Below, in pieces: positions 26,669 through 37,511 of a stretch of 64,000 bases of DNA. Source of the stretch: Climacium dendroides (Eukaryota; Streptophyta; Bryopsida; Hypnales; Climaciaceae); the NCBI GenBank assembly GCA_950106755.1, contig OX467083.1:1959501-2023500 (forward strand), given 5' to 3'. Position 1 is the first letter of the stretch. The number at the start of each line of letters is the position of its first letter. Both the position numbers and the translations under genes were made by a program. The notes under the pieces are model-generated. The model saw only the letters and a program-made list of their open reading frames with translations. It searched no databases and had not been told where the DNA came from.

Positions 26669-29600
26669 GTTACAAAAGATCCTCTTCTACACAATCAACT
26701 ACTAAAATAAATGATTAGAAATTCCTAAAAACTATCTAAGTTGCCATGAAACCTCATTAAAAATTATAATAGCTTTTTTTGAGCTAATAATGCGCCTTGA
26801 CATGTTTTAAGGTGTCCCAACACCGATAAGTACCTAAACCAGTGAGATTTTCTTTGAATTCAATAAAATTATAAAATATTCGTGGAATTCATCAATGTTC
26901 CAAGAGCATTTGAAATTAGAAAAAGGTTGACATTAGATGAGTTTTTAGCCTTTTAGAGGGTTGTAAGCTCTTGGCAGTTCCCAAACTGCAAGAACTACCC
27001 TGTAGAGGGCCACGGCAACTCATTGATATGGCTGAATGATTGCCATGTCTAAAAAAAATTCCAAAAAAAAATGAAATTTTTTTTTCAACTTTTTTCTTCA
27101 TTTTAAGAATGTAATTTTTTTTTTGAATTTTTTTTGGGAACAACCGTTTGCCAGAATCTTCGGGGTAGACCAATGTTGAGAATAGGCCTGAAACGGCCCT
27201 CTTGACCCCCCATAAATCATCTATTGAGTGGGATCTTTTAGTACTCCTATACACTTTCTAAATAACATAGGCTATTTAAATTCTTCAGAAAATGTAATTT
27301 CCAAATTTTGAACTTTTATCCCATTTTTGTTTTAACTATGTACTACCTTTTCACTATCTTTTTGCAATGAAATAGAATATTTTAGAGTAAAAATTGTCTT
27401 CTGAAGCCAATGGTGACCTATTTTTTAATTGGAATCTTTCACCAAAAGTTAGATGTTTGAATGGGTATAAATGTAGAAAATCTCAAAAAATTAGATTAAA
27501 ACTTGTGGTGATAAAGTTACTAATAGATAGGAGATAAAGAGAGGTGCCTTTGGGAAAAATATACAAGATCACCCTTCTCTCTTTAAAACCACCTCTTATT
27601 TGTATTTTGTTCTCATTGAATTTATTTATGTATATTTTTTGGCCCAAAAGTTGCCAAAATATGTTTTAAAAACAAATTTTGTTCTATATGTGTTGTTTTT
27701 AGAGCTAGTTTTGAAGGACGTTGGAGTCTTTTCAAACCTTGTATACTCTTGTGTGATAACGTGTTTTTTGGTACTCACTATTTGTACTAATTTTCTTGTT
27801 CTAACCTTGGAGACAAGCCCTCTCCTCTATTGTTGTGATGTGGGTCGTAGTTGAAATGACGTCATTATTTATTAGTAAAAGGTGTTTAGTGTTTGTAGTT
27901 GTTTGTGTTAGTAGCTTGTGTTACTTGTCTTGATAGTAGCTAGTTGATGACTAGTTGATTCGTAATTGATAATAGGATTAGCCGATGGCTAGCTGTCTTA
28001 AAGTTTAGGTGGCTACTTGAAGCAAGGGTTGGTCCCTTGTCTCTCTCTCTTGTTTCTTGATGTTTGGGAGGTGTAGGAGACACTAAAAGTACAAAGTTGT
28101 GTTGTTTTGGATTTATATGAAAAGAAGCATTGATGTAAAAAAGTTTTGTATTGCATTTTGAAAAAATATTGGCTAAATGCAATCTTCTAGATTTGAATTC
28201 TTAATTACTTGATCTACTATTATGCCAACTTTTGGATGTAGATCTAGATTTAAATCTATTATGAAAAAAAAGTTATGAGGCTTTGAAGTAGAGGTGTTTG
28301 GATTTTAATGTAACTAAGGAAGGCTTATCTACTATTTTGTGTCAAAATTTTAACTTTAATGGACTTGGGTTTATGAGTTATGCATAAAATACAATCAAAA
28401 TATAAAGATAGTAGGAAGGATTAGAAAGTCAGTAGTGAAAAAATGTCCACCATAGTTGAACAATAGCTTAAAATGCCATGAAATACACAAATATTTGAAT
28501 AGTTGATCTACATTGTGACAAAATTTCAAGTTGTTAGAAACTATTGTCAAGCATTTATGCCAAATCAAAGTTAGATATGGTAGTTTCTAAGACATAGTGG
28601 GAATTTTTTAGAAAGCCAATAGTGAAAAAATGTCCACTAAAGTTGAAAAATATCTTAAAATGGCATGAAAATTGGTACGTGAATAGTTAGATAGTTGATT
28701 TATATTGTGGCAAATTTTCAAGTTGTTTGGAGCTACTGATAAGGATTTATGACAAACCAAAGTAGGTATGACAGTTTTTAGGATATAGTAGGAATTATAG
28801 GATAGAGATGTGGGAAAAGGGAAGTTTTAAGGTAATTTATTATTATTTAGGGTGTTTAAAAGTATTAAAGACTATACAAAGCATTTCCATAGCAAAAGCC
28901 CCATTTTATTTTAAACCTAATTGTAAATCTTTGTGACACCATATCTTGTGATGCTCTTATGGGGTCCCTCTAGTGTATTGTCTTTTGTTTTCACACACAA
29001 TTCTTTAGTAGGAATTCCTTCTTGAGACTTTCCCTAGAGATTGTAGTGTGCATAGTGTTGTGAGTGTCAGTGTTTGTGTATTTTGAATATTATACTATAT
29101 TCCTACAACTTGTCCTTTTCAAATTTGGTTAAGGGTTTTATTTTTCGTATGAAATATGGCAAAGCTTTGACTTCAATAGGTGCCAAATACATAGTTTAAA
29201 AACAAATTTAAATACTATGGATCTTTGAATTTTTTAGATGTCAAATCTTAGTTTCTTTTTATTATAGCAAAGTTTTGAAACTCCTACAAATATAGATGAA
29301 GGCCCCTCAGAAGGCCCTATGTTTTCTTTGGAATTTCCAAAGTCTTTATGATAAATTAGATTTTATCCATAGAAGAATTAGAGAAAGCCCAAGCAGCCCA
29401 AATAGAGACCTCAAGGTTTTAAAAGAGCTCACAGCTCTAGAATTTAGATAGAACTTGAGACCTTAGAATTAAAGAACTCAAGACTCCAATGTTTAGACAG
29501 AAATCAAGATCCCAAAGTTAAAAGAGCTTGAGCCCCTAATGTTTAGATAAATTCTAAAAAGACAAAGTTTAAAAAAGCCGGAATAGTTGTAAAGGGTTAG

Positions 29601-31606
29601 GAATCCCCTTCCAAAACTCACGCCTAAAAGGGACTAGAAAGACCCCAATCTCATGGCTACAAGGGATTGGATGCCCCTTCAGCTAAATGGATGTGAAGGG
29701 CCAAGAGATCCCTTGATTGGACAACATCCATAGAGCAAAATTAGAGGACTAGGGAAGGGTTGTCCAAAGGAAAATACCCTTGCTTAAAAACCAACCTAAG
29801 TTTGGAAGTCAGCCCCCCTTTTTTGCAATAAGCTTTATGATTTTTCAAAGTTTAGCCTACAAGTACAAGCCAAAATTTAATAATCCAAAACCATAACCAA
29901 AGTGCTAAGAAAGAAGTGGGAAGTAAAGGGAGAAGTAGTGGTAGTGCATAATTAAGAAGCAAGAAAACAATAGGAATAATGGAAAAATCCAAAAGAAAAA
30001 TATCAATTAGCTATATATATCTAGGTTGAGCAATTATTTACTCTTGGTTCGAATAGGGGACAAGAATCTTGAATTTTTTGAATTTTTTGTCTTTGGAATT
30101 GGATAATTGTTCCCTTGGCAAAGTCACCTAATTGACATTGGCAATAATTCAAAGGAAAAAGATTTAGAAAGAAAAAATGAAGTAGAAGGGAAAGAAGTTA
30201 GAAGCTAGAGAAAAAAGGATTAGAAGAGACTTAGAAGAAGGAAGAGAACCTATGGAATGAGATTGGAATTAATTCCACCCTTTATACCACAAAATCTAAA
30301 CTTAAGCAATGAACAACGTTCAAGAAAAAGGCAAGTTGGAGAGTGATGGAGGTGGCGAGGTGATCTTTTAACACCTTTTGAATGAAAACAACTTAGAGGT
30401 AAATACTTATATAGACCACTTCCCTCTATGTCTTTTAATTAAAAATTCAAATACATAGTAGGAAATTGCAAATTCAATTCAAACCTTTAGGATTAGTTTT
30501 AATTCCAAGTGTAGTTGTAAATTCTTTTAGAGGACTTCAAGAGTTTTTTCATGATATATTATATATCTCAAAATGATCAAAATTGCAGTTGGGGAACAAA
30601 AATGAAATTGATTGCATCCATTTTGGGCCTATATAGGACAATGGTCAAAAGAACTGTAGGTGATTTTTGTTAGGGGAGTTTGTAACAATTTTTGTTATGG
30701 TGTTGTAATTTTCACCATTTTGAATGTCTTTCTTGTTCAAAAGTAAGGTTGGCGTTAAAAAGGAATCGGAATTGGGTGTAGTACTCTTACTCATAAAGGA
30801 CATATTATGTCTATGCTTAGTGAAGCTTCATTAGTTTTCTATATTAGAAAATACATTTAAAAAATATAATATTTTTCTCATGCAATACATTAGATGATTT
30901 TGGGGCCAAAACAAGACTGTGAGTCCTTGGGAATTCTTGGCTTGTATGACACAATGGGAACTTGCCAAATCAACAATTTCATGTGGCGGCAACCATGCCA
31001 TATTAGATAATATTATTTAATTAATTATTTAATATTTTCATTTATTATTATTATTTATTATTTAAATATTTTGACTAGTTTACAGCCTAAAACAACCTTC
31101 CCATGTCCTCAAATCCCCCTTTAATGATAAATATCTTAAATTTATCTTCATTATTTATAATTTAAAACACTGAAATGAATTTTATATGATTTTTCAATGT
31201 AATTTCTTTGTAAGAATTATAGTAATTTCAAATTGCTTAAAATAGTCTGAAATTTGTAGCAAAAATGGTGATAAATGAAATAAATATTATTGTGTAATTG
31301 GTGTATTTTTTGTGGGACTTCTTGAACTTGCACCAAGTGAAATTCAACTTGAAAGTTCAAAAGTGGTGTACCTAAAACTTTTAAGATGCTATCTTCAAAG
31401 TGTTGAAAAATCTTCAATTAAAATATTTTTGAAAAAAAATATGGAATAAAAGTAAATTTTTGGAGCTACATTTTCTTAGTTCAACTGTTACACTCCTATA
31501 AACACTAAGTGTATATTTGTTTGACTTCACCAAAGATTGTAGGATGATAAAAAATATTTTTCATCTAATTTAAAAAAAAGTTTTTTGAGTACATTCTTAG
31601 TAAATT
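26669..31606. other. Long AT-rich intergenic region, no gene recognised
   Basis: I find no coding frame with a known domain. A tandem duplication of about 190 bp lies at 28,422-28,805. Short degenerate repeats with tttaga and aagagctca blocks occur at 29,400-29,580. The rest is AT-rich sequence without recognisable ends. Confidence 0.5.
28422..28805 (+). repeat. Tandem duplication of about 187 bp
   Basis: Two adjacent copies begin tagaaag at 28,422 and 28,609. Both share agtgaaaaaatgtccac, cttaaaatg, atttcaagttgtt or its near match, and tatggt/tatgac blocks. By eye they are roughly 80 percent alike, so this is an older duplication. Confidence 0.8.
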
Positions 31607-31843
31607 CACAGTTGTCATATCGGACAGAATCTTACTGTTCACGGACAAATCGGGCGAATCAAGGTTGACTAGCTGCAAACTTTGGAGGTCAATAACTTTT
31701 GGAATTTTTTTTTGGAATAACTCATATGCCCAATTTGGATAATTTTTCCAAAAGTTATTGGCCTCCAAAGTTTGCAACCAGTCAACCCTGATTCACCCGA
31801 TTCGTCCGTAAACAGTAAGATTCTGTCGGATATGACAACCGTG
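31607..31843. repeat. Hairpin with arms of about 100 bp
   Basis: The left arm 31,607-31,706 and right arm 31,742-31,843 are inverted copies separated by about 35 nt. Both contain gttgtcatat, cagaatcttactgtt, gttgact and gcaaactttggagg. I count roughly one mismatch per ten bases. No target duplication is clear. Confidence 0.85.
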
Positions 31844-32639
31844 ATTTGAGTCCAACAATGAAATTAAGCTTATTAAGTTTAGTTTCTATTCTAATTTGAA
31901 ATTTTAAAAAATTCAAAATTTTAAATTTTTTATAAAAAATTAATTTTGTTTCAACAATGATGGACAAAATTAAGTACAAAATTGAAACATTTTCATTCAA
32001 ACAGCATGAAAATGTGGTGCTTATTTTTGGTGCTTATTGAAACATTTTAATTCAATCAATTTGAAATGATGTATACCAACACGCCAAAGCACAAAAAGGG
32101 TTTTCAAGAATTCTAAGAAAAAATTGGCAAAAGATAAAGTTATTCCAAATCATGATGAACAAAACTAAATTTTAGACATGGCTAACTTTGAAATTGATTT
32201 TTTTTGAAATCACAGATAATTTTTTTCTTCAAGTTTCCATGGAAATGTGTAGTATGTCGCATACTACAACTTTCACACATGTATTTTTGGACTTTGTCCA
32301 TTGATGCTTATAGTATGGTTGTTTGAATAAAAACGTTTCAACTTTGTACTCAATTTTGTCTATCATTATATAACCATGGTTTGTTGATTTTCTAATTTTA
32401 GAGCGACATGATAACTTAGGATTATACCTTGATGTTATAGACCATGATATACATCTATGGTGAAAATTTTTAATGTTTTGAGTAGATTATGTATTTGATA
32501 TGAATTTTCTTCATTTTTTCCTTAATGTATTCACAATAATTTCAAATTTTCCCTTCTAAATTTGAAAATTTTACAACTTGTAGTAAAATGGATTAGCCTA
32601 TGACAAGTAGAATGATTGGTTTGCCTTGATGACATTATT

Positions 32640-33240
32640 GAAAAAATTTAATTTTCTTTCTATATAAAGACAAATGTGAGAAATGGAAAAAGCAATTGAA
32701 TTTTTTTGGACAAAGTATGAATTTGTTATGAATTTTTGAAGTGTACTACTCAATTGGCTCAAAAGAGTCTTTAGACTACCCCAAAACTACCAAAAAGTGT
32801 ACCCATAATGATCATCTTCCCATCCAAATTAATCACAATATTTCCTAACATGGCCATGACTTGAAGGAATAAAAAAGTTACTTCTTGTGATAAATTTGCA
32901 CTAAAAAGGTGGAAGTATCTATTGGTATCACTAATAGCTCCTTCACTATCACCCAAAGCATTGATTCACTACAAGAGAAACGTGTCCTAAATGACAAAAA
33001 TCAGCCCCTCCTAAATGACAGAAATTTGACAAGTTTCTATCAATTAGGACAAAAAACTGTCCGAATTGACAGAAAATTGTCCAAATTGACAAAAAACTGT
33101 CAATTTTCAGTTAATTAGGAGGGGCTGATTTCTGTCATTTAGGACCAATTTCTGTCATTTCGGACATGTTTTCTTGTAGTGATTGTAGCCACTAACTCAA
33201 CTTATTGAGCTCAAATTTCATTTATTGCAAATTTTTTTGT
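32640..33240 (+). repeat. Dispersed repeat, copy B, interrupted by a miniature element
   Basis: Diverged direct copy of 5,860-6,150. It is split by the 215-bp element at 32,967-33,181. The flanking halves rejoin in register with the uninterrupted copy. Confidence 0.75.
32967..33181. mobile_element. CACTA-type miniature element 1, 215 bp
   Basis: Begins CACTACAAGAGAAACG and ends TTTTCTTGTAGTG, flanked by the target duplication ATT (32,964-32,966 and 33,182-33,184). The interior is a near palindrome built from TTGACA and TGTCC motifs and can fold back on itself. The related uninterrupted repeat at 5,860-6,150 shows the empty site with a single ATT. It has no coding capacity, so it needs a transposase supplied elsewhere. 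Confidence 0.92.
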
Positions 33241-33258
33241 CTTGGGTTGATATAAGAT

Positions 33259-33462
33259 TGTAATGAGTCATTTTCTAGGTATCTACGTCGGATAGTTTGT
33301 ATGTCATAGGATACCTGATACATATGATTTCATCTCTGAAAAATAAATATAAATTTTGTCATTCATATCTAGTTGCAAGATGACACCTAACATAGTGATG
33401 GACAATGAAGCTTGAAGTCCTGTGAGAAAATTTAGGTGTGCACAATCAGAATGCCCCTTGCA
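33259..33462 (+). repeat. Direct repeat pair, copy 1 (partner 34,010-34,204)
   Basis: About 200 bp starting TGTAATG and ending CCCCTTGCA, repeated 750 bp downstream at 34,010-34,204 with about 10 percent difference. Shared blocks include atctacgtcggat, gatacctgatacatatga and agtgatggaca. The TG...CA ends recall a small LTR pair. I see no primer-binding site and no matching 5-bp target duplication. Confidence 0.8.
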
Positions 33463-34009
33463 CAACAACCAATGGGCTAGGGAGGATTGACCCCCTTATT
33501 GCTCCATTCAAGGATAAATGTAAAAATTGCCACCTATTTTGTGCCGCATCAATTTTGTATTTCTTTGAATATCTCAACTAATTTAGGGCCTTTGATTGCA
33601 AATATGAATTCAAAATTTCCAAAATTTGTAATGGGCGGCAAATAAAAGTTTTTGAAATTTTTTATTCACTATGCTTAAATGAAGTTTGAAATTCTACTTT
33701 ATACATAATTTTTATGACTTCACTATGAATAGTTGAACTTTTAACTAATCTTAATTTACATATCCCACATGGGTTGCTTTACCTCCTACTAGTCACCTAG
33801 GAACTGGTGGTAGCATAAATAGGGCAGTTAAAATCCCTTATTTCTTAATGAAAATCAGACGAAAATTGCCATTTTTCATCATAAGTGGTTGATTTCCTAT
33901 ACTCCGAGTATTTTGTTTGGTTATATAGCCTAAAACTCTGAAATTAACACAATAATTTGCTAATTTCTTTTGGCTGATTTTCTATTAGCCACCGGATCTC
34001 CCCGTATGT

Positions 34010-34204
34010 TGTAATGGATCATTTCCTAGATATCTACGTCGGATAATTTGCATGTCATAAGATACCTGATACATATGACTTCATCCTTGAAAAATAAATA
34101 TAGATTTTGTCATTCACATCTAGTTGCAAGATGGCACCTAACATAGTGATGGACAGTGAAGCTTGAAGTCCTCACTGTGAGAAAATTTAGGTTTGCCCCT
34201 TGCA
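34010..34204 (+). repeat. Direct repeat pair, copy 2 (partner 33,259-33,462)
   Basis: Second copy of the roughly 200-bp direct repeat. The 550 bp between the copies contains, at 33,660-33,790, a diverged piece of the outer flank of the palindrome at 25.2-26.2 kb. Confidence 0.8.
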
Positions 34205-34368
34205 ATGTGCTTGAAGGGTTCAGCTCCCGCCGGATGTTAACCCCAAAATGACCCTGCAACTTCTCAACCTGCCGACCCCTATCAAAGAGGCCATCCAGAG
34301 CATGCTTTTTAATAATTAATATAATCTTCTTTATAAAAATCTAACCGTATAGATGGAAAGTAAACATT

Positions 34369-34583
34369 CACTACAAGAGAAACTCATCCTAATTGACAAA
34401 AATCAGCTCGTCCTAATCTACAGAAATTTGACAGGTTTCTGTCAATTAGGACAAAAAACTGTCTGAATTGACAGAAAATTGTCCAAATTGACAAAAACCT
34501 GTCAATTTTCTGTAGATTAGGACGGGCTGATTTTTGTCAATTAGGACGAGTTTCTGTTATTTTGGACAGGTTTTCTTATAGTG
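34369..34583. mobile_element. CACTA-type miniature element 2, 215 bp
   Basis: Begins CACTACAAGAGAAACTC and ends TTTTCTTATAGTG, flanked by ATT on both sides (34,366-34,368 and 34,584-34,586). It has exactly the same length as its two neighbours and the same internal layout of TTGACAG and TGTCC motifs. One base of the right end is changed (TATAGTG for TGTAGTG). Confidence 0.92.
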
Positions 34584-34837
34584 ATTGCGGTACAAATGCT
34601 CCAAATTTTTCACTGACTACTGACTCGTCAAGCAACATCAGATTCTCAAGGCATCTAAGTTGGGTGCTTGCCGAAACATGCATTTCACGGGGTCCGAGCT
34701 GCTTCAGCTGTTGTTGCACGTTGAGAGCATCACCACCAACTGCTCCCAATGACCTCAGCAACGGCACTTTCTATTTGCCGTGCATTTTTAGTGGAAAATG
34801 GCTCCACACCAGCATCCCGTCATGTTACTAATTCTAC
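34584..34837 (-). pseudogene. Possible gene fragment between two miniature elements
   Basis: The 254 bp between elements 2 and 3 are less AT-rich than the surroundings. The minus strand has an open frame of 63 codons (34,767-34,576) reading like ordinary protein, for example LRSLGAVGGDALNVQQQLKQ and LENLMLLDESVVSEKFGAFV. It runs a few bases into element 2. I do not recognise the family. It may be an exon remnant, or a chance open frame. Confidence 0.35.
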
Positions 34838-35052
34838 CACTACAAGAGAAACGTGTCCTAATTGACAAAAATCAGCCCGTCCTAATCTACAGAAAATTGA
34901 CAGATTTTTGTCAATTAGGACAAAAAACTGTCCGAAATGACAGAAAATTGTCCTAATTGACAAAAATCTGTCAATTTTCTGTAGATTAGGAGGGGCTGAT
35001 TTTTGTCAATTAGGACGAATTTCTGTCATTTTGGACAGGTTTTCTTGTAGTG
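34838..35052. mobile_element. CACTA-type miniature element 3, 215 bp
   Basis: Begins CACTACAAGAGAAACG and ends TTTTCTTGTAGTG, flanked by TAC on both sides (34,835-34,837 and 35,053-35,055). Same length and layout as the other two. The different target sequence shows an independent insertion. Confidence 0.92.
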
Positions 35053-35546
35053 TACTGTCTCTCCTGTCACTCTCACATTTGCTCGGCAAAAGAGGGTCTT
35101 TGTAGAGGGCAATTTTATAGTCACGCTAATTTGGTCAACAAAGACTGGCCTTTGTGGATGCTAACGTGGAGGTAATAGAGGGGGATATACAAAGAAGGGG
35201 AAGAACTTTTGTGAGGCCGAGGAGAAGCACATTTGCTTTTCTTTTTTTCACATTTTGTGGGATTCATAGCAAGGGACTGGACAAAAGAGTGGGAATTTTT
35301 GGAGACACATCACGGAGACAAGAAATCATATCTTAAGTGAACCCATGCCTAACCTTCAAAGTGTGTGGGGATGCTTTGGAAGCAATTCTTCAACAATGCA
35401 TACTCCACACATGTTTGAAGGATGGACAAAATCCACAAATAAAAATGATAAAAGAATTTCTACTTAAAAATATAAGATTATATAAGAATTTACATCTAAA
35501 TAAAATCAAAGAATCTATAAGTATTAAGAAGTATATGTACAAGTAA
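35053..35546. other. Intergenic region, no gene recognised
   Basis: Short open frames near 35,154-35,546 show no recognised domain. Nothing else is visible. Confidence 0.4.
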
Positions 35547-35914
35547 TAGATATCTACAAAGTAAGTGATAAAGCTTCTACTTTTAATCCTTAAGTAGTGT
35601 GTGTATGTAATAGATGTCTATAAAGTAAAAAATAAAACTTCTATTTTTAATTCTTTAGTAGATGTTTACAAAGTACAAGATAAAGTGTCTACTTTTAACC
35701 CTTTAGTACCATGTTCATGTATTAGATATCTACAATGTAAAAGATAAAGCTTCTACTTTTAACTCTTTAGTACCATGTTCATGTATTAGATATCTACAAT
35801 GTAATAGATAAAACTTCTACTTTTAACCTTTTAGTACCATGTTCATGAAATAGACATCTACAATTTAGAAGATAAATTTTTTACTTTTAGCCCTTTAATA
35901 CTATGTTCATGTGG
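35547..35914 (+). repeat. Tandem repeat, six units of about 64 bp
   Basis: Units start with tagatatctac or a variant at 35547, 35611, 35659, 35723, 35787 and 35851. Spacing is 64 bp except for one 48-bp unit. Each contains gataaa, cttctacttttaa, and, in later units, tagtaccatgttcatg. The units adjoin with no spacers. Confidence 0.9.
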
Positions 35915-36189
35915 GACAAAAGTCAATTCAAAATTTTGCTTCAAAACAAGTATAATAAGAGTACCACAGTGACATTCCCCATGACGTGGCATTTAAATAA
36001 TGATGGTCAATCCAATTTTAGCAAGTTGTTGGTGGAGAACATTGGATGGTCACGGCACCTCTACATCTCACGAGGCGGCAAGTGCCTCGCCACTTGTTGG
36101 TGCCATGGTCCAATTTTGTGGCACTGATGGCGATGCTTTGAATAGGTCAACAATTGAGCCGGACGTTAAACACCCCCCCTCGAGCAAAA

Positions 36190-37511
36190 AGGGGGTTGTC
36201 AGACGCAGTGGGGCCCTGCTACCCCTCCATTCCTTCCGTCCGTTCCCTTCGCTCCCTGGCTTGGCTCCTCCTCTTCGCCCTCTCTCTCCTCCTTTGACTC
36301 CTATCTTTGTTTTCATTCCCTAATTGTTCAAGGCACCAAATTTTCGCGTTTCAAATATTGTGAAGTTAAAATAAAGCTTTAAGAATCAATTTTCTTTTCC
36401 TATGTGATTTCTAACATGTCTAGTTTGAATTTGTACGGTTACAATTCAAATAAAATTGATTCAACTTAGCAAAATGTTGGCTTTTGTTCAATTTAAAGCA
36501 AATCTCGAGAAGCTAAAAACAAGTCTTAAACATTTAGGGGTTAAATATTTTCTTTTGCATCAAATGTTTAACTTAAAATTTCATTCAAATACTTCTTAAT
36601 TACCATTCATTCCAAAAGCATGGTTATAATCTTCATCAATATTTTTTTTAAAATGAATTCAACCATAGGATTCTTTGGTTAACTTGTTCAAGTACATTGT
36701 TCTAAGATTATAAAATGACTTTTACTACCAATTGCAAGTTCAATGTACTAAAATTTAACTTTAAACATAGGCTTCACTAGTGCTTCTAAAAGGTGAAGGC
36801 TTTTGTATTTCAACATTTTTAGAAAAGAAATATATATACGCTATAACTTGTCCATATAGTCAATATGTTGAAAAAGTCAATATGCTAAAAAATCTTTCAA
36901 ATTTCTTTTCACATATGAAATCTACAAAGTTGGTCACCCCCAAAATATATGAGGTTATAAGGCCCAACATGCACAACCCCAATCAATTTATGGCTTTCCA
37001 AAATCTATTCTATAAATTTTTAAAATGAATTTCTTATGTGATTTTTTTCCACAATCTAGTGTATTTGAGGCTCACTTCCAAGAACCCTCAATACTACATG
37101 AAGTCAAGATTGCAATGGGTAGCCTTTTACAAAATCTTGAATAGAAAAATCATAATCATCCATTTTAAAAATCGGATTTTTAATGCTAAAATTAAACTTC
37201 CAATAGGATTTTGCAAAAATTTAAACTACTAAAAATAGAAAGTTGGTTAGGTTTTATTTAACTTCACAATATTTGAAATGTGAAAATTTGGTGCCTTGGA
37301 CAATTAGAGATTAAAGACAAATACACAAGGTTGAGGTTAAAAACATCTGTGGCCAAAGGATACGAGTGCAAGGGAGCAGGAGAGGGAGGGAGAACAGGAG
37401 GAGCCAGGGAGCGAAGGGAACAGACGGAGGGAACGAAGGAGGAGCAGGCCCCCACTCCGCCTGAAGCGCGCGCAACACGCTCACGCACTGACTGCACGGC
37501 GACCCCCAAAG
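36190..37511. mobile_element. Element with long terminal inverted repeats
   Basis: The outer parts are inverted copies: 36,190-36,390 matches the complement of 37,240-37,511. Shared stretches include gttcccttcgctccctgg, the CT-rich block after it, aaggcaccaaatttt, and tttcaaatattgtgaagtta. The right arm has about 40 extra bases near its outer end. Long GC-rich inverted ends around an AT-rich core recall Mutator-like elements, but I could not find a clear 9-bp target duplication. The core at 37,070-37,265 also resembles 23,330-23,530. No transposase is present. Confidence 0.7.

Noticed and set aside
35547..35914. CRISPR-like array
   Set aside because: The units adjoin directly, without spacers, and the genome is eukaryotic; it is an ordinary tandem repeat. 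The same holds for 6,393-6,784 and 26,359-26,570.
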